From: Epichloe hybrida
Lineage: Eukaryota > Ascomycota > Sordariomycetes > Hypocreales > Clavicipitaceae
Assembly (NCBI GenBank): GCA_019022495.1
Contig: JAFEKR010000083.1
Coordinates: 1 to 64,000 of the forward strand
DNA length: 64,000 nt
Reading direction: 5' to 3'
The notes under the pieces were generated by a model, which did not search any database, had not been told where the DNA came from, and saw only the letters and a program-made list of their open reading frames with translations. A program made the position numbers and the translations under genes. Shown here one piece after another: positions 50,318-62,260 of the stretch. How positions within the stretch are numbered: position 1 is the stretch's first letter; each line of letters begins with the position of its first letter.

Positions 50318-52920
50318 GATGGCGGGTTTGCGGGGGGGGGGGGAAGAGAAAGATGTGTGAAGCAATACGCGGGTCGAAATAACGCAAATCTTCTACCGCT
50401 TGGGAGGACAAGACGCCGAGTTGATATATACACCTGGGAAACCAAGGCGATTAAATCATAGGGCGGGAACTCGGCGTTATGCAAAAGCAGCGGAAATACC
50501 TTGTTACAAGAATAGCATCACGGCACGTGGTGGACTGGAATTTGTTGTCGTTGGCCGCGCACCCGACCCGGCGCTTACCACGACGCTGGCTTGCAGCTTG
50601 CAGCAGCCTTCACAGGGGGGGGGGGGCCATCGGCGGCCGAGGACCAGTGAGATTGCCGGAAGGCAGGCTTGGCTATTGGCTACTACTGTGCGTGTACGGA
50701 TTATGGCAGGCAGGATCGGAGAATGTTTGTCGGCATACACGCACTAGCTGCTCTTGGCAGGTGCAGCTGAAAGGCGCATTGGCGTGGACGACGGTGACAC
50801 TGCATGCGCTACATACGTCGAAGGGCGTTCAGCATCGGCCTTGAATGAAGAGGGGGAAAAGAGACCTTTTTTTTTTTCTTTTTAAATATCTGAAGCTCCC
50901 CACAGAGAGAAATGAAAAGGGGGCCTGGATTGGGAGGGAGGGAGGGGGGAGGGTTTGAAGTGAGTTTGAAGTGGTCGCGGACTCGGCATGATCTCGGGGA
51001 GAGGGAAGAAGGGGCCATCGGCCATCGGGACTTTCTCATTAGTGTCTGCGCATTTCCCTGGAAAGGGCCTCGTCCTGGACGCACACGTGCATGCATTCGG
51101 CCGACCCTAGTGCTTAGTGTTGCCTGACAGGTTCCATCGAGGCCAATTGTTTGCCGCCCGTGGCACTGCGACAGACAGAGAAGGGCTGTATGTAACAAAC
51201 GTATTGTAGTTGTACCGACCGGGTGCTTGCGTCCATGAATTGTGCCGAAGCCTGCATCATCTGCTCCCATCGCAAAGGTTGCCGAGTTCACCCGTCATTG
51301 TCATTTCGAAGAGTGAGAAAAAGAAAAAAAAAGAAAAAGTCCCCAAGCAATACATACGGACCGAAGGCGTCTCATCTCGGAGAAAAAAGTTTCCATGAAA
51401 CGGCAAACTGGCTAAAAAGGCATCAACCCACAAATCCTCCCAACGCACCAACTGCACAACGTGGGTTTCGCCATTCAGGCTAATCATACAGCACAACCAT
51501 CTGCCCTCTAATACAGTGAGTGACAGGCTGTACTGATTAAAGTACATGACCAGAAGGCAGCAGGCTTAATATCACGCGAATTAAGGATAGGCCTTGCGTG
51601 AAACCACACCCGATCCGGTCCCGCGCAAAGGGGATCAACGTCGCATCATCCATCATCCTCATTCTGAAATCTCAAACGTCAGCCGAATCAATTAGCCGAG
51701 GACCAATATGGAAATCAAGGAACCCTTCATCACCCAGTCAGCGACACCCGACCGAGGTCCCACGTTGGCGCTTCAAGGCAGCGAGCGAACCGCCATTGCT
51801 AAACATCCATCATGTACGCCCCCCATCCATTGCACGCATCAAAAAACCACCCATGGATCCATTCATATGTATCGTTACTAGGCGACTTCTGCCTACCCCG
51901 TACAAAGTATATATCAAGTAGAAAACGAAACCCTGGCGACCACATGGCAGGCACATCATGGCAACATCTTCGTCAATAACGCGCGCAGTAATCCGTAAAA
52001 CTGGGAAACTAAACTCGCCCCCATGATTCACCCAGCCCAAGGTAGGACTTGCAGGTATCATATATACAACAAGGACATGCAGTCAGTCATTACATACTCG
52101 TCGAGACTCCCTGCAGGTTAAAACTGTATACTATCTGTTTAATACGCCCTTTTCCCATATCCTTTATACTGCCAGTGCTCATGCCTCCCACCCCCTTTCG
52201 AAAAAAAAGAAAAAGAAAAAAAGACAAAACTGAGGCAAGCCATTCCTCTTCTTGGTATGTCCTCCACGTCCAGCCTGGGGTATGCACAAGTGTTCTGCCA
52301 AATACCTAGTAACAACTTGCAAACAAAAACACATAGTAAAGAGAAACAAGGCATATAGAATTCAAAGAAGGAAAAAATCAACAGTAAAGCCATGGAACAT
52401 GAAAATGTATAATTCCAGCCAATTTCTTCGCCACAGAATGCGTGTGCCTATCAGCGTATGTATCGGACAGTATAGAGCCATGTACCCAAAATTAAGAATA
52501 AGAGAGAGAGGAGCAAAGTTTTCCAGCACCCATGAAAGAGAAGCAGAAAAGGCGGCGAACTGTAAATACCGTCTGACTTGTCGTCGGATGAAAATTGGCA
52601 CGCCTGCGGGCAACCCGACACACGCTCATCATCCTTCTTGTACCTTTTCGTCGCTGGCATCTCCCCCAACGTCGGAGCCAACAGTGCCATTCCGAGGAGA
52701 CTGCCATGTCGGCAAGGATGTGATGCAAAAGAAGCAAACCCGGCGCCCCTCCCCCTGAAAAGAGAACGAAACCTCCAAAAACCCCCCACCTTGAACTGAA
52801 GGAGGCTTTCAAGCATGGGAGAAAACAACAATTCACCATCGTATTGACTGACGTATACATCCGACGGCTTTAGTCCCAGGAATGGTGATTCGTCAACATC
52901 GTGCATGCCTTCTGCCGGTA
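50318..52920. other. Gene-free interval upstream of the DUF3455 gene and downstream of the large Zn2Cys6 gene
   Basis: 2.6 kb. Two 12-G runs lie close to the DUF3455 start (50332-50343) and further upstream (50615-50626). The remainder is A/T-rich in short patches and has only chance frames. The part near 52,000-52,900 is probably the 3' flank of the regulator. Confidence 0.45.
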
Positions 52921-55900
52921 CTAGCTGGGGGTGTTGGACATGGTTGGTGGCGCCGCCATGGGGAGCTTGGGTATATACAACCTGGAGTTGCTTGAGAAGC
53001 TCCCCGTCGTCCTCACGCCGGCACGCCCAAACAAGTCTCTTGATATGCCCTCAAGAATATGCATGTCGGTTCTGAGAGAGCTGGTTGCTGTACTTGATTG
53101 CCTCAAGAAGTCGATGGTCCGGCTAAACAAGACCTGCAACAGGTCCATGGGCACCCATTCTCGTAGCACGTTATTCTGCGAGCAGGCTGAAAGAACCAAG
53201 AGATTTCCCCATTGACTGCAGATAGAGACACAAAATGGATGCATTAGTATATCCTCCCGTCTTGTGCACATCAATCGTAACCAGGTGGTGGGTCTTTGTC
53301 ACTTACGCATGCGCCGTCCCAAAGACGTTTGTTATCAAGGGGCGCTCAGGCGGGAGACCGTGGAATGCTCGTGTGCTTTCAATCAAGGCCTTGATACCTC
53401 GTTTCGCGTATTCCTTGACAGCGTCGGAAATTTCCTTGGGAGATCTGGCTGACGGGTCGATGACAGGTGCCGCCACGCCTTGGCGAAACTCGGATACTGC
53501 AAATCCACTTGGACTTGATGGGTGGTTTTGCATCGAGTCCGACCATTGCAATATTTGACGAATAAAGGGTCGATAGGTTATGACTTGGGCGCCCCAGTAC
53601 TTAGCACGTAACCGTGCTGCAAGAAGATCCGAAGCCGGCGGGTCGTCCTCCTTGAAAGCGAAGCTCTTGGCCACCCATTTCATATCCGACACAGCATCCG
53701 CGACCGAGCCCACATTGTTGAACTTGGGGTCCAGCTCCCTTGTGTCAGTTTCCTTGTCGTCCTTTTCCGGTGCATAGAACATGCGATGGATACTATTCAA
53801 ATGCGTCCGAAGGTATAGTTGGGCTGGATAACTATCAAGCACCCTCTTGTCAAAGCCCTCGAGCATGCTCATGTTTGGATGGGGCATGTTCTCTTCATAA
53901 GAAAGAAGCCCAGAGGGGGGGAGCTGCATTTCTGCGATCAAGTCGCTGTGGTTGTTCACGGTTAGCATGAAGAAGCACGATCGATATCAGACTAGGCCCC
54001 AGGGATGCTAGCTCAGCTCACCTCTCCAACTGCAGGCATGTCCAAAAGGTTAGAGCAAGCTGGTTGTATTTTGTATCTTGAATCATCGTGAAGGTTTGCT
54101 TGATTCGACGTAGCTTGTCGAGACTCCTGTAGAAAACGATCAGCGTTTCGGCTCATTTGTGTGAAAAGAGTGGCGTGGGGGCGGGCAGTCAAAGAGCACC
54201 AAAAGAAAAAAGAAAAAAAAACAACACATACGGCCTCATAATAACCTGCAACTTGTGACTGGCTTGGTGAATAAAGGCGAAACTCTCCAGTGGGCGAGCC
54301 AGTTGCCCGTGATACAATCCTGCAAAGATGAGGGCGTACACGTGCTTCATGTTTTTGTAAGCTCCTGCGTGGTTTCCCAGAATGTCCGTGGCGAAAGCAA
54401 AGTATTCTAACCCGGGAATCGCATCGTAATTCTTCTTCAAGCCTAAACAATTGCGCGCTGTACCACCTCCGCTTCCGTGAACGGAGGATCGCCGGCTCTG
54501 AAACCCGCGCTCTGATTCCTTTGGAGAGGCCAGTCCCGAGGGTTGGGATCCCGACGACAAACTAGGAGGCGAACCTTGTCCAGGCGATGGAGGCACACCG
54601 TTCCTCGACCAAGGGCTGCCTTGCGAATTGGTTTCAGCTTGGTGCACAGCGTCTGAGACACGTTCTCTAGATTGGCAAATCTTGCCGAGTGCCAGTATGG
54701 TCAGCACAAGGGCGTTATGAATCGATCTTTCTGGCCTGCCCGACTTGGCAGCGCTCGGCGTTGATGGTGACTCAAATCCGTCGGGGACTGGCGACCTCTT
54801 GCGCTTTGCCCCCGGCATCTCTGTGCCCACATTTGAAGAGGAGCTGTTGACCGCAAATGCGGCCCCCGGAGCCTTGTGGAATTTTGAGCGAGTCGACCTC
54901 GTGGGCAGTGTATCTAGAAAATGCTGAACCCATTCACGAAGAGCTCGGGGCTGTATGATGGGGTGCATGTTGAGGATGTTGTCCTGAAAGCTGTTGACGT
55001 AGCTCCAGACTTTGTGTTCGCTGAAATCGGGGTTTCCATCGCTGGCGAGAACACCACCTTTGTATTCCACCACCTGATCCGCTGGACTCAGCCCGCCCAG
55101 GTGGCCCCAATCTGCTGCAGGAGAAGACGATGCCGTGTCGGAGGAATCGTCAGCCATACCCAGCTGACCATGATCTGGATTCGTTTCCCTCGGAACACGA
55201 GAAGGGTGAGAGTCTTCCCCACGGCCGTAAACGATCAAAACGCCCCTGTTTTGTTCAATGCTGATGGGGTATTCGGTAACATGTCTTATGCCTTCAGTTT
55301 CCAGGTGCGGTTTGACCATATCTCGTATCAAGGGCCATTTCAGAAGTAAGCCAGCCAGCGTAGTGTGGTTGATTGGTATGGCAGGTTCTCCGGGAGGTAC
55401 TGGCTCGCCGGGTTCTTGCTCCAGTTCATCTTCTGCCATGAGTCGCATGGTCGCGCGTTCTGGGTATTCGCGAGGAGCATCATTGTAGTAAGGCCCTTCA
55501 GATTCGTCTTCAGGAATGGTCGAAGATGGTCGCATAGTCTTAAACTCATCCTCCGCCATAGGATCTGGTTGGACGTGGTTGCCATTATACCGGCTGACGC
55601 ACGATTCCAACTTCATCAGTCGAGCCTCCAGACGAGTCTCTAAGCGCTGAACATGATCCATCAAGCTTCCCATGGTGTTTTGTACCATGCTGAGTCCGTC
55701 GAGAATGTCGGCTTGAGCCTTATCCGTGCTGTCATCAGAACGTCAGTCGAGAACCTGCTGGACTGGAATACCGGGAGCCGAATGAATAGGGAGAGAAGGG
55801 GGGGGAAAGACCACATGGTGTGCGGCATACGTACGCCTTGGGAACTGGGTCACGATATCGACATTCTGTGCCTTTATCCCGGCACGTCTTGCATGGTTTG

Positions 55901-56938
55901 GTCTCATCACACTTAGCCTTGAGTTGACGGCATTGGTCGCATGCCTACATTCCGTGTGCGTTAGTTGATAAAGTACCATTATGAAGTGTCGCACCACGCG
56001 CCGAGTGAGAGGGAAGCCCGTGGTTCATGAAGATTGAACAAGACTCTGGAGAGCAGTTCGTGCATTACCTGGGACGCTCTGGTATTCTTCTTCTTCGCTG
56101 ACGATGATGAAGCGTATACCGAGTAGAACGGTTCTGGCGCGGAGGGATAAGTCGAGTGAGACTCGTAAGCAGTCTGGTGCGTCGGTGTGGGATGCGGGTA
56201 TGTCGCGGGGCGGTATTCTCCGGGAGCTTGAGGCACCGAAGAACCATTTTCGTATCCCATGTGTCTTTGATGGCCCTCGATTGAGTAGGCGCCTGTTTGA
56301 TGTGGAGGGGGGGGAGGATGTGAGGCCGACAAGGGGTGCGGTGTATGAGGCAGGGAGTCGGGCGCATGGCCTCCAGCCGAGTCCGATCGCCGGCTATCGT
56401 CGCCCGACTCACGTTTTATCACAGAGTCTCGAGGGGGGTATTGATGATGATACGGAGGGTGTGACAGTGAGGGTGGCTGATTTAGATCGTGGTGATGCTG
56501 CTGCTGCTGCTGTTGTTGTTGCTGGGGGGGAGGGCCAGGCTGTCGAAAGTGATCTTGCATGGGAGCAAGTGTTTCCTGTTCGAGATGTCTTCGGTCGAGT
56601 TCAGAGTGATGAGATTGCGCATGAACATGTGCGGCCACTGGAAGGGAACCTGAAGCAGAGCCTTGACCCGTAGGAGGAGGAGGAGGAGGAGGAGCGGGAG
56701 GATGATGGTGACTTGAGGGAGGACCGGTCCCGTGGTCGCTTGGTCGAGGCGGATATGACTGCTGATACGGACTTAGACCGGAATGATGTTGTGAATGAGC
56801 GGTCGAAGGGGGCGGAGGAGGAACAGGATGAGGTCGTGGAGTTATTGAACTTTGAGGAAGGAGAAGAGAAGTCCCGGTCGGAGCAGAGGCAGACCAAGAG
56901 CCAAAACGAGGGCGTTTGCCGTTTGGACCTGGATCCAT
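52921..56938 (-). CDS. Large Zn2Cys6 transcription factor with poly-Gln/Pro/His N-terminus
   Basis: Six exons: 56938-56069, 55944-55835, 55728-54232, 54126-54022, 53945-53307 and 53215-52921, giving 1171 aa. Introns are 124, 106, 105, 76 and 91 nt. Residues 1-290 are Pro/His/Ser/Gln-rich with a run of nine Gln encoded by CAG/CAA, then the basic KKKNTRASQ. The cluster is C292-x2-C-x6-C302-x5-C308-x2-C-x6-C318, with RYRDPVPKATDKAQADIL and a heptad-rich stretch (SLMDHVQRLETRLEARLMKLE) likely used for dimerisation. A long middle region follows, then the fungal TF homology region (YFAFATDILGNHAG, QLESDLIAEMQLPPSGLLSYEENMPHPN). All junctions restore good family sequence. I do not know its targets or a yeast orthologue. 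Confidence 0.92.
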
Positions 56939-57783
56939 GTTTGTGCGTTCGAGATTCAGCCACGGAACACAGACACATCAGGAACGAGGCCAGCTTCCAT
57001 GGGCTGGAGGGCGTGACAACGGAAACCAGCACCAGCACCAAGCACCAGCATCAAGCACCAAGCACCAGCACCAAGACGAATGAGTAAGTAGGCAAGGTAC
57101 CTGGCTAGCGAGAGAGCTGGGTGGGTGAGGCAGGTAGGGTACGAAGTATGTACGGCGAGTATGGAGTATGTAGTACTTGGTACCAGCACACGGGGAACGC
57201 TAGTGCCCGATGCCACGAACACCAGGGGATCGATCAGACAGGCTCGCCGTCTTGCTCGGAAGATTGGGGGGAGGGGGGTTGTTTGGCGGAAGCAGAAGCG
57301 GAAGCAGAAGTCGTGGATGACTGGACTGGGTCCTCAGCTTCGGAATAGTCCCAGGTCTTTCTAGCAGCGCAAGGCTGGCATGGGGCGTGTGTTTCTCAGC
57401 GAGCGACGAGAGAAGCGTGAGAGGAGAGCGAGCAAGTACGTAGGTATGGAGTATGGAGATACCATGGAGTACGGAGCACGGTGTACGAGGCTCAAATCAC
57501 GACTGGAAAAATGGACGGCGCAGGGCCAGCCGGGTATGATGACATGAAGCTGTCGCCTGTCCCTGTCCCGGTCCCGGTCCCAGGTCGAGTCGAGTCGAGC
57601 AAGTATTACAACCAAAAAAAAGTTTGTGACGCCGTCCAATGACGGTGAGAGATGGGGCGAGTTTGGAAGAGAGAGGCAAGTCAGGAGCCCTGAGCAGATC
57701 CCAAGACGCGGCGAGGCGGCTTTGAGCAGCAGTCGGGCATAGATGGCCGGATGCCGACATGGAAGAAGCTGGACTTGGTGGGT

Positions 57784-57825
57784 GGAGCTGGAGCTGGAGC
57801 TGGAGCTGGAGCCGGAGCTGGAGCC
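57784..57825. repeat. (GGAGCT)7 repeat
   Basis: Seven hexamer units; the fifth and seventh end in C instead of T. Confidence 0.8.
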
Positions 57826-57923
57826 AGAGATGGAGCTATCCAAGAAGAGAAGGCGCGCACAAAGCCGATGTTGTGGGGGGCAGGAGGGGCGGACGGAAGG
57901 AGAGGAGGTGACGAAGGGGTCAA

Positions 57924-57992
57924 GGGTGGATGGAGGGAAGGAAGAAGGGTGGATGGAGGGAAGGAAGAAGGGTGGATGGAGGGAAGGAAGGG
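57924..57992. repeat. 23-bp minisatellite, three copies
   Basis: The unit starts gggtggatggagggaaggaa. The first two copies are identical; the third differs at its last bases. Confidence 0.8.
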
Positions 57993-59264
57993 GGGTGAAG
58001 GGGTCGAGCCTGTCCCGTCCAGACTTGGCACGGTCTGGTCTGGCAAATTCTAATCAGGTTGTTGGCAGCTGGCGGCGTGCTGGGAGTGATCAGATGGCTG
58101 GATGGTGGCCCCTGGAGGGGGTGAAGTCAGTCTTGGCAAGAATCAACGGGCCCGGTGCAAGGAGTGCTCCCACATCCGTACTCCGCATATATGTGCGGCA
58201 GGATAATATGTACGGATTGCGTGCGTGCGTGCGTTCTCCTGTCGTGCTGCCACCTGTGGGATGGGAACAATAACGTTGGACGTTGGCATCCGGTCCTGGT
58301 CTTGTCTGGTCTGGATCCCCACGTGGAGCGTTCAAGTATCGAGACTTGTGGTCGGTGTGCAAATTGCGAACGTCTTGTCCCAACCATCATCTACGGCGTA
58401 CAATGTAGTCTTCGTTATGTCATGGCATGGCAGGGGACTCGAATGGAACACTCTAAAGAGGCAGCAGGCCAATAATAGATTCTCTCTATGACTTAGCGCG
58501 ACAACAAGTGGAGCGAGAGGTACTTTATTCGACCAGAGGCTTACCAGAACTATAGAGTACCTCTCCTTAGCGTAGGTACCCACAAGATTCTCACAGCATG
58601 GACATGTAGTCCGTAATGGCCCCATTCTCTGCAGCCACTAATAGCGATTAGCGGCTACCCCACGTGGGGCTCGTAGTCCTGTAGAATCATCCAGGGGTTG
58701 AGTTATACTTTGTAATCGCACAATCACAGAACCGGGGGGGAACGCTCAATGGCGTACATAATACTCCGTACATACAGCGAAAAACTCCAATCCAGTCCAA
58801 TGCAGCGTACCGAGTACTTTGCACCTCCTCAAAAAAAGGGACCAACACCGGCGCCGAAGCGAGTGGCTCACGAGCCCGGACCAACGAATGCGCCTGCCTG
58901 GCTGTCACGCACTGCGAGGCGTCAACAACAAAAAGTTGACGAAATGTCTGATTTACCTCATCAACAATACGAACGAGCTATTCCTCATCTTCCATGCATA
59001 CAATGACTAGCGGCACCACGGGGCGCGGCGTGGACTGAGAGCGGTCAAGTCTCAAGTCTGGAAGTGGAAGCAAGTTGCTCATGTGCCAGGCGGCCCACGC
59101 CCCCCTTTCCCGGGGATTCGGCGCTGCGCCAGACGCTCTTCTGGCAATGGTACAGTGGGTGTACTCCGTAATACCTCCCTCCGTACAGCAGCCGTACAAG
59201 TCTACGGAGTATGCGGAGTGCATGTCCTCAATGCTCATGGCCCGTTGCCGCCTCTTATCACCTA

Positions 59265-59300
59265 CCAACCAACCAACCAACCAACCAACCAGCCAGCCAG
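59265..59300. repeat. (CCAA)n/(CCAG)n microsatellite
   Basis: Tandem tetramers, first CCAA then CCAG. Confidence 0.8.
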
Positions 59301-60116
59301 CTAGCGTTGGAGCCGACGGCGGGCAAGCACCAAGAACCGAATGCCGCTAGTCCGGAAACAGAAACAGAGTGTGCTCAGCTCGCGATTCGAGCCAAGCTGA
59401 GTTGTGATCACGACGCCACTGCCACTTGCTCACAACTTGGTTGCGCCCGTATGTACATTGGATTGTGTGCCACCTTCGGCACAACATCCACTGTACTTGG
59501 CCAACTTGGGTCTCGTCCCGCCCTTCTGGTCTGTCCCGTCAGTTGACCGCCCCACGCCCTGGAACTCGGCTACGGCGCTTACCGGGCCCGATAGGAGGGC
59601 GAATGCGCCAGGAACAGAAGAGCTTTCTGCTTGCAACAAGGCGCACATCATGTGGAATAATAGTCAAGACCTACAGTGACAGGTGTACACAGTAGGCCAG
59701 GGCTGGCGCTCGTTGCCGTGGAAGGCAAGTCTCCAAGGCCCCGGCAGGGCAGTATTACCAAACAACCGGGCGTGCCGCTGTGCTGAATTCCATCTTTGTC
59801 CCCGGCCAATTCGGTCGCCGACCTGTGCCCGTCGTCTCCGTCTCGGCCAGGATTGCTGGGCAAGTACTTGACTGGCGGCGCCCTGGCACTAGTAATTGTA
59901 CATGTAGGCCGGTGACGGGGGTTTGTTTGGTTGATGGAGCGACTACTCCGACAATCTGGGAAGGACAACAAGTCTCAGCGACGAGTCAGCGAGCGCCGGA
60001 GACAGCTCGCGGCGGCTTGCCTGGCAGCTTGCCAATGGACGCCTAAATGCGCATCTGTCTTTTCTTGAATGCGCATCTGCCCTTAGTCCTAAAACGGAAG
60101 GACGACCCACCCACCT

Positions 60117-62097
60117 AATTTTGCTGTGGCTCGCGTCTATTAAATTTTACTATTAATTGAGATGCTTATTCTATGTAATATTTAAAGGTATTATATTATT
60201 AAAAAAGCTACTATTAAAGCTATTATAACTACCCTGATGGCGGATTATATGGAATAAATCATATTTAACTCGTAGGTGGCTTAGAGAGATTGTAAGGGAA
60301 TGATTAACTTAGCGTTAGTATAAATACAGGCGTTAGAGTAGTATAGCCTGCTTCTATTAACTATAACGGATAATTTTGTGTTAATCTAATTTATAAGGCT
60401 ATAATAGTGTTTGCAGTAGCTTATTATAAGCTTATAAGGGTATTAATAAGGGCGTTAAATTATATAGCTAGGCTAGCTAGTGTGTTACGTTGCCTGCCAC
60501 GGCTATAGCATGTAATTCTACTATAGCTTAAAGCTATAGATATTGATGTGCCCCTGCTACTATGGCTTAAAGCTAGTGTTAATAATGCTTATAATGCCCG
60601 TAATAACTATGATATAGCAAGCTCGACAGCTAATCGGTCCCTTCCCTTAGCTATTACCTAAGCCTATTCTATTATATTACGAATCCTACCTATAGCTATA
60701 ACTAGGCTAGGTGTAGTGTAAGGGCTATTATAGGCCTACTATCTCCTGCCTATATTATTAGGGTTAAGCTTGATTTCTATTGTGATTTAAGCCTGCTACT
60801 TACTTATAATTAGCTTTAGCTACTAATAATAGTTAAAGTAAGTTAGAAGAAGTTTACCACTACTCTCTAATATAATAGTAATTATATAGCTATAAGGGAT
60901 TCTAAATTATGTTATAAACTAGTGACTATAGGAGGTCCTAGGGGATTTACCTTTCTATTTATCCTTTGCCTTCTGATATTACTAGATAACCTGATTAATT
61001 AGAAACCAGCCTAATTTACAGGCTAAAAGCTGAATAATTAGGTAATTATCCTAATTAATTTAGCGGCTCTTTAACTCTTTATTAAACTTCGCGGAAAAAG
61101 AGGCCTTATAGCTTTAAACACACTACTAAATACGTTCCTAAAGCACATAAAGATTAACAAATTATAGCTTATAATCTACCTTTAAATAGCTATAGGATCC
61201 CTCTATATAAGAGGTACTTAATATACTAAAATTTCGGTTAGTATTAATAGAGAAAGCTACCTATTTATAGCGCTATAGTAGATATATTAATTTAAGGTAA
61301 GTAATGATCTCTAAAAGTAAGGTTAGGAGGGATTTACCTAGTAAGATTACCTAGGTAAAACTTACCTTCCTGCTTTATAAATTAGTCTTTAAGCTTGCCC
61401 TAATGCTTCTAAAAATTATTCTTAGTGGCTACGAATATTATAATACGCCACGCATTATGGATACTGGAAGCTATAAGTGCTATATCTTTAATATTACAAA
61501 GAATAGGCTTCTTAAGAGCGCTAGTAATAGATTAATTTATTACTATAGCTGTCTCTGCTAGCTTAGAACTAAATTTAATAACGTGATTTTCTTTGTTATT
61601 CTATAGTTAATTAGTATTATTAATGGGGTTATTATAAGGGCATGCCTAGCGTGAAGTTAGTGGCCTTCTGCGTGCTAGCGGCTCTAGGATATTATAGTTA
61701 TTAAGATTTTCTTGCTACTTCTTTGTAATATTAACTATAATATTCTATAGTAAATGCTAGTAGTATATTTGCTATTAGGTTAATAGGAAGGCGTTCTAAA
61801 GACTAAGCTTAAGAGCTTTATTAAAATCTATAATAATAATGCCTAGTGCCTTAATGCTAGTGGCCTCTATAGCTAGCCTAAGATGCTTTAAAAGCTAACT
61901 ATAGGCTACTTTATCTTCTTTAGTAGTAAGGCTAAAGGTAACACTAAATATTATATGTAAAGATATAACGCTAGTAACTTGTAATAAAGGTAGGTTAAAG
62001 TGGTTAACCTTATATATGTTATCTATTTATAATAGCTTAGGGTTTTACTTCTATTACTAAATTAAATCTTTATATACCTAGAATACTTGTAAAAGCT
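60117..62097. mobile_element. AT-rich RIP relic of unidentified repeat(s), left block
   Basis: Composition changes abruptly near 60117-60160 from normal to strongly AT-rich, with few CA, TG or CG dinucleotides, as in the interior of the copia element. No long ORF survives. I could not recognise ends, transposase or reverse transcriptase, so the element class is open. Confidence 0.6.
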
Positions 62098-62260
62098 TTC
62101 TTGTTGATTCCTTCGGATCTTCATCGGTTCAATCGTGGCCAAAGACCAGACCAATTGTGGGTCCGGCGCGATGCACGCAATACGATTAGCTGCATCAATT
62201 CGCCACCCCCTCTTTTACCCTATATACGGATTTCGCCCACTTTTCTAGCATCTAGACTTT
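62098..62260. other. Island of normal base composition between two AT-rich blocks
   Basis: About 130-160 bp with ordinary CG, CA and TG content (for example ccggcgcgatgcacgc near 62161-62176), followed by a C/T-rich stretch. No gene or RNA seen. It may be unique sequence between two repeats, or the un-mutated edges of adjoining elements. Confidence 0.55.

Larger units (their letters stand above)
56939..60116. other. Gene-free interval rich in simple repeats upstream of the large Zn2Cys6 gene
   Basis: 3.2 kb. It includes AGCACCA-type repeats (about 57027-57073), (GGAGCT)n (57784-57825), a 23-bp minisatellite (57924-57992), (CCAA)n (59265-59300) and three TACGGAGTA/TACTCCGTA motifs (58762-58770, 59162-59170, 59203-59211). 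No supported gene. The first part must include the regulator's promoter and leader. Confidence 0.5.

Noticed and set aside
56104..56673. A 189-codon frame on the plus strand
   Set aside because: Shadow of the repeat-rich N-terminus of the Zn2Cys6 gene on the other strand.
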